Origin: Methanosarcinales archaeon
Lineage (GTDB): Archaea; Halobacteriota; Methanosarcinia; Methanosarcinales; Methanogasteraceae
Length of the DNA: 10,216 nucleotides
Assembly: GCA_030606635.1 (NCBI GenBank)
Contig: JAUWGA010000054.1
Coordinates: forward strand, 1-10,216
Direction of reading: 5' to 3'
Part shown: positions 5,835-10,216 of the stretch, piece after piece
Position numbering within the stretch: the stretch's first letter is position 1
Layout: each line of letters opens with the position of its first letter
Notes under the pieces: model-generated
The model's input: the letters and a program-made list of their open reading frames with translations, nothing else
What the model was told of the DNA's origin: nothing
Database searches by the model: none
Translations under genes and position numbers: made by a program

Positions 5835-6350
5835 ATGGTAACCAAACCCGCGAAAATGTACCGCAAGTTTAAGCGCCCGTACACACGCCGTGAATACATG
5901 GGCGGGGTACCCGGCAGCCACATCGTAAGTTTTGACATGGGAAACCTCACAGAGGATTTTCCAGTTTCCATATCTTTAATCGCAAAAGAACAGTGTCAGG
6001 TGAGGCACAACGCGCTTGAAGCTGCAAGGATCACTGCAAACCGGTATCTGCTCAGGGAAGCCGGACGTGCGAATTTCCACATGAAACTGCGCGTATACCC
6101 GCATCAGGTGCTTCGGGAGAACAAACAGGCGACCGGCGCAGGCGCTGACCGTGTTTCCAGTGGGATGCGACATGCGTTTGGGAAACTGGTCGGGACTGCC
6201 GCACGGGTGCATACAGGGCAGCGCGTCTTTACGGTATCGGTGCGACCACAGCAGTTCCAGCACGCAAAGGAGTCGATGAGGCGTGCCGGGTATAAACTGC
6301 CAACGCCGGTCCGCATCGTGATCGATAAGGGGCAGGAACTGGTTCAATGA
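5835..6350 (+). CDS. rpl10e: 50S ribosomal protein L10e (uL16)
   Basis: This 171-residue protein is full length for archaeal L10e, the uL16 protein near the peptidyl-transferase centre of the large subunit. Family landmarks are KPAKMYRKFKRPYTRREYMGGVPGS at the start, QVRHNALEAARITANRYL around residues 55-73, FHMKLRVYPHQVLRENKQATGAGADRVSSGMRHAFGK (81-117), and GQRVFTVSV near residue 130. It has a clear TATA box and ribosome-binding site, and its stop codon overlaps the start of the aIF2-beta gene, so two translation components are produced from one message. Confidence 0.97.
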   Translation: MVTKPAKMYRKFKRPYTRREYMGGVPGSHIVSFDMGNLTEDFPVSISLIAKEQCQVRHNALEAARITANRYLLREAGRANFHMKLRVYPHQVLRENKQATGAGADRVSSGMRHAFGKLVGTAARVHTGQRVFTVSVRPQQFQHAKESMRRAGYKLPTPVRIVIDKGQELVQ

Positions 6351-6967
6351 CCGATTATGCAGGAAACCTGGACCGGGCATTCGAACATATGCCGGATTAC
6401 CTGACGACCGATGTGCGTTTCTCAGTTCCGGAAGCAGACGTGATCATAGAAGGGAAAACCACCGTTTTAAGAAACTTTCTTGAGATCACCGATACCATCA
6501 ATCGAGACCCGACCCACCTGCTGAAGTATCTCCTGAGGGAACTTGGAACTGCTGGCAAATTCGACGGGACTCGCGTGATCTTTCAGGGAAAGTTCACCAC
6601 CGAGACCATCCAGTCCCAGATCCAGGCTTATGTCGATGAGTTTGTGATGTGTTCTGAGTGCGGACGTCCTGACACCACACTGGTGCGCACCGACCGTGTG
6701 CTGATGTTGAAATGCGATGCATGTGGCGCGCACCGACCGATCAGGAAACGCAAGGTTCGTGCGGTACAGGCAAAGGAGCCGATAGAAGAAGGCGGAGAAT
6801 ACGATGTCAAGATCACTGGAGTCGGGCGAAAAGGTGACGGATTTACCCAGATCGACAAATATACCATCTACGTCCCGAAGACGATCAAAGGCGAGATCGT
6901 AAACATAAAAATCAAGAGTATCTCCGGTACACTCGCATTCGCTGAACTGCTCGAACGGAAATCATAG
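6347..6967 (+). CDS. eif2b: translation initiation factor aIF2 subunit beta with TRAM domain
   Basis: This 206-residue subunit of aIF2, the GTP-dependent factor that brings initiator Met-tRNA to the small subunit, carries the usual beta domains plus an extra domain. The N-terminal part includes the alpha/beta core (VIIEGKTTVLRNF, HLLKYLLRELGTAG, VIFQGKF). A C4 zinc ribbon uses Cys102, Cys105, Cys123 and Cys126 (C-X2-C-X17-C-X2-C). Residues about 149-203 form a TRAM domain (EYDVKITGVGRKGDGFTQID, YVPKTIKGEIVNIKI), an RNA-binding beta-barrel. Archaeal aIF2-beta is usually about 140 residues, so the TRAM fusion explains the extra length and is known mainly from Methanosarcinales- and Halobacteria-like lineages. 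The ATG overlaps the rpl10e stop as ATGA, with AGGA at 6334-6337 as ribosome-binding site, implying translational coupling. Confidence 0.95.
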   Translation: MTDYAGNLDRAFEHMPDYLTTDVRFSVPEADVIIEGKTTVLRNFLEITDTINRDPTHLLKYLLRELGTAGKFDGTRVIFQGKFTTETIQSQIQAYVDEFVMCSECGRPDTTLVRTDRVLMLKCDACGAHRPIRKRKVRAVQAKEPIEEGGEYDVKITGVGRKGDGFTQIDKYTIYVPKTIKGEIVNIKIKSISGTLAFAELLERKS

Positions 6968-6988
6968 TTGATAGAAAATGGGGGAATA

Positions 6989-7342
6989 ATGGGACTAAGC
7001 GAAGATGATCTCTTCTTTGAGAACCGGTGCAGGGCTATGTTCGTCGTCAATGTGCTTGCAGACAACGATGCGTATGCCGAATACATGAAACCCAAAGGAT
7101 TAAGCGGCGTCCAGATACTCGACATCATCGACCTGTTCAAGAACGTCTTTGGGGAGGTCGATGATAAAGAGATTATACAGACCGCCGACCAGCTGGTACA
7201 CGAGGGGCTACTTGTCTCAAAAGGCGGCGGAACTGTGGTGAATCCGAATCCCCCAATCTCTGTGGATTCGGAAGGCATCAAGATCGAGATCGAGACGGTT
7301 GGATATGTGGATGAAGAGGTAAATCTACCGGCAACGCCGTGA
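6989..7342 (+). CDS. 117-residue protein of unknown function downstream of aIF2-beta
   Basis: I do not recognise this family. The protein is soluble, with no signal peptide or membrane segment. Residues about 1-82 are mostly helical: SEDDLFFENRCRAMFVVNVL, then LSGVQILDIIDLFKNVFGE, then DDKEIIQTADQLVHEGLLVSKG. The last pieces look like a winged-helix-type helix-helix-wing ending (LVHEGLLVSKGGGTVVNPN). The tail (about 90-117) is acidic. The ATG at 6989 is preferred because GGGGG at 6980-6984 precedes it; an in-frame TTG at 6968 would add seven residues. It follows the aIF2-beta stop by 21 bases, so it probably belongs to the rpl10e operon and could have a role connected with translation or its control, which is inference only. 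It converges on trpA with an 18-base gap. Confidence 0.75.
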   Translation: MGLSEDDLFFENRCRAMFVVNVLADNDAYAEYMKPKGLSGVQILDIIDLFKNVFGEVDDKEIIQTADQLVHEGLLVSKGGGTVVNPNPPISVDSEGIKIEIETVGYVDEEVNLPATP

Positions 7343-7360
7343 TATCGCCTATCTCACACA

Positions 7361-8146
7361 TCACATCACAGCGGATTTCAGTTCCCGTGTAAGTTCTTCG
7401 ATGCGTTCGGGTACGTTTACGCAGTCTGCGATGATGTTCACGAACGCAGAACCGACGATTGCGCCGTCTGCACCCGCTTTTATGATGGCTGATGCCTGAT
7501 CCGGCGTCGATATGCCAAATCCAACTGCAAGCGGCGTCGTTGTCCGGGTTGTGCTGCGCACGAGATCGATTAAGGAGAGCGTCGATGATGCGACGTCATC
7601 CCTGGCACCGGTGACGCCGATTCTCGCAACGAGATAGATGAAACCGGAACCTCTGTCCGCGATTCTCTCCATCCGTTCCGGGTAAGTGGTCGGCGCGATC
7701 AGGAATATGAGGTCAACCCCGTGCGCCTTGCAATGCGTGGCAAGATCTTCCGACTCCTCGACCGGAAGATCAGGAACGATGATGCCGGATATCCCGCTCT
7801 TTACACAGTCGCGTACGAATCGTTCGAGCCCGCGCTTGAATATGATGTTGTAGTAGGTCATCACCACAAGCGGAACAGGAACGTCAAGCGAGTGAGCGAG
7901 ATCGAAGAATATGTCAGGGTTCATGCCAGCATCAAGCGCCCGTTCGATCGATGCCTGAATCGTCGGACCGTCAGCGATCGGGTCTGAGAACGGAAGTCCC
8001 AGTTCGATCACGTCCGCGCCGCCGCGTACCAGTGCATGCACGATCGCCACGGTGTCGTCTGGTGTTGGGTCACCCGCGCAGATGTATGCGATGAGTGCAC
8101 CCTCGTTTCGGGTTTTCAGTTCAGTGAATTTGTCTTTGATGTTCAT
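7361..8146 (-). CDS. trpA: tryptophan synthase alpha subunit
   Basis: This 261-residue TIM-barrel protein cleaves indole-3-glycerol phosphate to indole and glyceraldehyde 3-phosphate and passes the indole to TrpB. With the ATG at 8146 the catalytic residues fall at Glu48 (DVIELGLPFSDP) and Asp59 (IADGP), almost exactly matching Glu49 and Asp60 of the E. coli enzyme. Other family segments are ALIAYICAGDP, VVMTYYNIIFKRG, GIIVPDLPVEE, ARIGVTGAR, and VGFGIS followed by GADGAIVGSAFV (phosphate binding). In-frame codons up to 8200 would add up to 18 residues, and the ATG at 8182 is the main alternative because a TATA element lies about 25 bases before it. No other trp gene is adjacent, which is unusual because trpA normally sits directly behind trpB. 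Confidence 0.95.
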   Translation of the reverse strand: MNIKDKFTELKTRNEGALIAYICAGDPTPDDTVAIVHALVRGGADVIELGLPFSDPIADGPTIQASIERALDAGMNPDIFFDLAHSLDVPVPLVVMTYYNIIFKRGLERFVRDCVKSGISGIIVPDLPVEESEDLATHCKAHGVDLIFLIAPTTYPERMERIADRGSGFIYLVARIGVTGARDDVASSTLSLIDLVRSTTRTTTPLAVGFGISTPDQASAIIKAGADGAIVGSAFVNIIADCVNVPERIEELTRELKSAVM

Positions 8147-8199
8147 GGGATGATCGTCCGTATTGCGGTCTGATGCTTTCATATAGTGGCATGAAACCA

Positions 8200-8210
8200 C
8201 ATATAAGAAT
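8200..8210 (-). promoter_or_regulatory. trpA: TATA box of trpA
   Basis: Read on the minus strand this is ATTCTTATATG. Transcription would start near 8180, next to the in-frame ATG at 8182 (leaderless option) or about 34 bases before the ATG at 8146. The gap from here to the protease gene (8211-8300) carries no gene. Confidence 0.55.
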
Positions 8211-8217
8211 CGGGAGT

Positions 8218-8230
8218 GGGGCGTAACCCC
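8218..8230. repeat. GGGG-CGTAA-CCCC inverted repeat in the divergent gap
   Basis: A 4-bp G/C stem lies just upstream of the trpA TATA box. A related element, GGGG-CAA-CCCC, is at 8272-8282. Both read GGGGC..AACCCC. They could be operator half-sites shared by the divergent genes, but the stems are short. Confidence 0.35.
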
Positions 8231-8250
8231 TCATGAATATTAAGGTGGGA

Positions 8251-8259
8251 ATATAAATA
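8251..8259 (+). promoter_or_regulatory. possible additional TATA box in the trpA/protease gap
   Basis: ATATAAATA is a good TATA-like string on the plus strand. It would start transcription near 8281, giving a leader of about 50 bases for the protease gene. It competes with the better placed element at 8301-8308. Confidence 0.3.
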
Positions 8260-8271
8260 ATTGACCGATTC

Positions 8272-8282
8272 GGGGCAACCCC
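8272..8282. repeat. GGGG-CAA-CCCC inverted repeat in the divergent gap
   Basis: Second copy of the GGGGC..AACCCC pattern at 8218-8230, 52-54 bases away. It lies about 20-30 bases upstream of the protease TATA box, where activators or repressors commonly bind in archaea. Confidence 0.35.
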
Positions 8283-8300
8283 ACCCCCAAAAAAGCCACC

Positions 8301-8308
8301 ATATTTAT
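8301..8308 (+). promoter_or_regulatory. TATA box of the secreted protease gene
   Basis: ATATTTAT is centred near 8305 and predicts transcription start near 8330, three or four bases before the ATG at 8334. This is the main reason to prefer that start over the ATG at 8307, which lies inside the TATA element. Confidence 0.5.
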
Positions 8309-8333
8309 GTCGGTAGCAATAGATAAACTCCTG

Positions 8334-10154
8334 ATGGAAAAGAAGCGCCTGATCCTGATACTTCTGATACTTCCAATCCTCCTGTCATACGCCCCGTACA
8401 CATCAGCTGAGCCGGTGTCAGTCATGCTTCCTGCAGTATATTCAAACGAAGAGATCGGCGTGCTCACGAATCTGACGGTATGGGTGACAGACGGCACCGG
8501 GCACGTCTTCGTCGACACCAAGCCGTTTGCACAGGTCGATATGCAAGGCTCTGCCAGACTGTCATCGATGGTGGCATGTGACATCACAGGCGCCGATCCC
8601 GAAGCTCACGACTTCTTCTATGTGATACACGCAGACTCGCCAGTGATCGGCGGACCCTCGGCAGGCGCGGCAATGACCGTCGCTACGGTTGCAGCGCTTG
8701 AGAACTGGACTGTTGACCTCGGTGTCGTTATGACTGGCATGATCAACCCGGACGGATCGATCGGTGCGGTCGGGGGAATACCTGCAAAACTAAACGTATC
8801 CGTGAGAAACGGCGCACACACATTCCTGATACCGCCAGGACAGGGGAATATCACGGAGATCGTGCAGGTTATCGAACAAAATGATTCCTTTGCCACGATC
8901 AGCGATGAGCTGGTCACCACAAACGTGATCGAACTCGGAGCGGCGCAAGGAGTCGAGGTCAGGGAGATCGATGACATAAGAGATGCGGTTTATGCATACA
9001 CTGGTAACGAGATTCCATGGATAATACTGACTGGCGAAGTGCAGACCCGGGAATACTTAGATGCGATGCAGCCGCTTGCTCTTGCGTTGCTGGACGAGAC
9101 GAGAGCGCAGTACAATGAGACCGATGCAATCGTGGATCAAGGGCTTGAGGATGCACTGATAATCCAGATTCAGGCGATTGAAGATGCACAGAACGATTAC
9201 GACATGGGAAATTACTATGCGTCCATGAGCCGGAGTTTTAATACGATGATCAATGTTCGGCGCATCGGCTGGTACTCTCTGTATCTCGACTCCGATGATA
9301 AGGACGAGTATCTCTCTAATCTTACAGTCTGCGTCGAGGACGAGATAGCAGACGCCGAACTTGCCGTTTCGGAAGCGAGATCTGATAACGGGATTTTAGA
9401 GGGGGTCGGTGCGGCAGAATCGAGACTTACGATAGCGAAAGAGCGATTGGACTGGGCAAGTCACGCAGAGAGCGCGGACGATACGATCTACCTGCTGGCG
9501 TTTGCGATGGAGCGGGCACGGTCCGCAAAGTGGTGGGCAACGCTCTCATGCGTCGGCGGAGGTGCGGAGATTCCGGAGGATCTGCTCAAGGATCGTGCAG
9601 GCAGTTACTACAGCCAATCCGCGTCGATACTTGCTTATGCCGAGATGCTGACCAGCGAGGCTGGAGGAGACCGATCATGGATCATGGGTGCGACAGACGA
9701 CCTATCCCGCGCCAGAAGGGAACTACGCACAGGATACTATGCCGGCGCGATCTACGATTCGCTGCACGCGATGGTGATAGCGGGAACCGCGGTCGAACTC
9801 ATAGGCATCGCTGATATCGATGAGAAGGTGAACAAGAGCAAGAGGGATGCGATGTCAGCCATCCTCGCTGCAAGAGAGGGTGGGGCAGAGCCGATTCTCG
9901 CCACGAGCGCTTATGAGCACGCAGAGATACTCGCAGCATCCGATACCGACCGGATCGTTGATTACGGGTACGCAAAGATGGTCGCGAGAACAGCGCGGTT
10001 CTTCGCAGGTCAGGACAACCGGACTACGGAACCGGAAACTGGCAGGATAAGTGGGACTCTGGACGAAGAGACTGCAGAGACTGCCGGTCCGGGCGGGTAC
10101 TGGGTGCTAACCGTGGTTGCTGCTGTGTACCTGCTCAGGAGGAGATACGCGTGA
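8334..10154 (+). CDS. secreted Lon-type (S16) serine protease without ATPase domain
   Basis: This 606-residue protein resembles the archaeal COG1750-type proteases. A signal peptide (MEKKRLILILLILPILLSYA, cleavage probably after Ala25) sends it outside. Residues about 28-220 form a Lon proteolytic domain with Ser109 in GGPSAGAAM and Lys152 in GGIPAKLN. The Ser-Lys spacing of 43 residues equals that of E. coli Lon (679/722), so the dyad looks intact. There is no AAA+ module. Residues about 230-570 are alpha-helical and rich in Ala, Glu and Arg. A final hydrophobic segment (588-601) followed by RRRYA anchors the C-terminus. Nine N-X-S/T sequons support a glycosylated surface protein. The start at 8334 is chosen from the TATA position and a normal signal peptide; the ATG at 8307 would add nine residues. 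Substrates are unknown; cell-surface protein turnover is inferred. Confidence 0.85.
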   Translation: MEKKRLILILLILPILLSYAPYTSAEPVSVMLPAVYSNEEIGVLTNLTVWVTDGTGHVFVDTKPFAQVDMQGSARLSSMVACDITGADPEAHDFFYVIHADSPVIGGPSAGAAMTVATVAALENWTVDLGVVMTGMINPDGSIGAVGGIPAKLNVSVRNGAHTFLIPPGQGNITEIVQVIEQNDSFATISDELVTTNVIELGAAQGVEVREIDDIRDAVYAYTGNEIPWIILTGEVQTREYLDAMQPLALALLDETRAQYNETDAIVDQGLEDALIIQIQAIEDAQNDYDMGNYYASMSRSFNTMINVRRIGWYSLYLDSDDKDEYLSNLTVCVEDEIADAELAVSEARSDNGILEGVGAAESRLTIAKERLDWASHAESADDTIYLLAFAMERARSAKWWATLSCVGGGAEIPEDLLKDRAGSYYSQSASILAYAEMLTSEAGGDRSWIMGATDDLSRARRELRTGYYAGAIYDSLHAMVIAGTAVELIGIADIDEKVNKSKRDAMSAILAAREGGAEPILATSAYEHAEILAASDTDRIVDYGYAKMVARTARFFAGQDNRTTEPETGRISGTLDEETAETAGPGGYWVLTVVAAVYLLRRRYA

Positions 10155-10177
10155 TTCAGGTGGCAGTGGTTCGCAAA

Positions 10178-10185
10178 GTTTAAAA
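10178..10185 (+). promoter_or_regulatory. possible TATA box for a gene at the right edge
   Basis: GTTTAAAA is followed about 26-30 bases later by an ATG at 10211, the spacing expected for a leaderless or short-leader transcript. Confidence 0.35.
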
Positions 10186-10210
10186 CACATACACACAAAG
10201 GTTGGTATCG

Positions 10211-10216
10211 ATGAAT
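10211..10216 (+). CDS. possible start of a gene cut by the window edge
   Basis: Only ATG AAT is visible. Support comes from its distance to the TATA-like element at 10178 and a weak AAAGGTTGG ribosome-binding-like string at 10197-10205. Nothing can be said about the product. Confidence 0.3.

Noticed and set aside
8618..9189. Minus-strand open frames opposite the protease gene
   Set aside because: They are antisense to the conserved catalytic domain and show no motifs or ribosome-binding sites.
10085..10154. PGF-CTERM-type archaeosortase signal at the end of the protease
   Set aside because: The end has Gly-Pro-Gly, a hydrophobic stretch and an Arg cluster, but Phe of the PGF motif is missing, so a simple transmembrane anchor is the safer call.

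Overview
The window looks like a piece of a euryarchaeal chromosome, most like Methanosarcinales and related methane-cycling lineages; the exact genus cannot be read from it. The evidence is archaeal-type translation genes (ribosomal protein L10e, aIF2-beta with a C-terminal TRAM domain, Pth2-type peptidyl-tRNA hydrolase), a geranylgeranyl-reductase-family flavoprotein, a secreted ATPase-less Lon-type protease, and TATA-box promoters, several placed for leaderless or nearly leaderless transcripts. Coding density is high and most neighbours overlap or are separated by a few bases.

Layout. (1) 1-1589: a small orphan two-helix membrane protein, then a clean promoter with two 16-bp palindromes driving a LolA-like/DUF4367 lipoprotein. 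(2) 1631-2626: a compact cassette of two paralogous DUF2178-type four-helix membrane proteins and a 65-residue XRE-type regulator. The reading frames overlap, and the two paralogues still share an exact 20-bp stretch. (3) 2706-3053, minus strand: pth2, divergent from the next block. (4) 3093-5716: a likely operon of an HTH regulator with a PrpR_N-like C-terminal domain, a three-helix membrane protein with a glycine-rich extracellular linker, and a geranylgeranyl-reductase-family protein. (5) 5835-7342: rpl10e, aIF2-beta-TRAM (ATGA overlap) and a 117-residue protein of unknown function. (6) 7361-8146, minus strand: a stand-alone trpA. (7) 8334-10154: a secreted, membrane-anchored S16 (Lon-like) protease with a Ser-Lys dyad and many N-glycosylation sequons; the start of another gene may lie at the right edge.

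Most of the window is housekeeping. The parts that deserve attention are the twin-palindrome control region of the lipoprotein gene, the DUF2178-DUF2178-XRE cassette, the regulator/membrane protein/isoprenoid reductase operon, and the extracellular Lon-type protease. I did not see CRISPR arrays, rRNA or tRNA genes, insertion sequences or recognisable defence systems.
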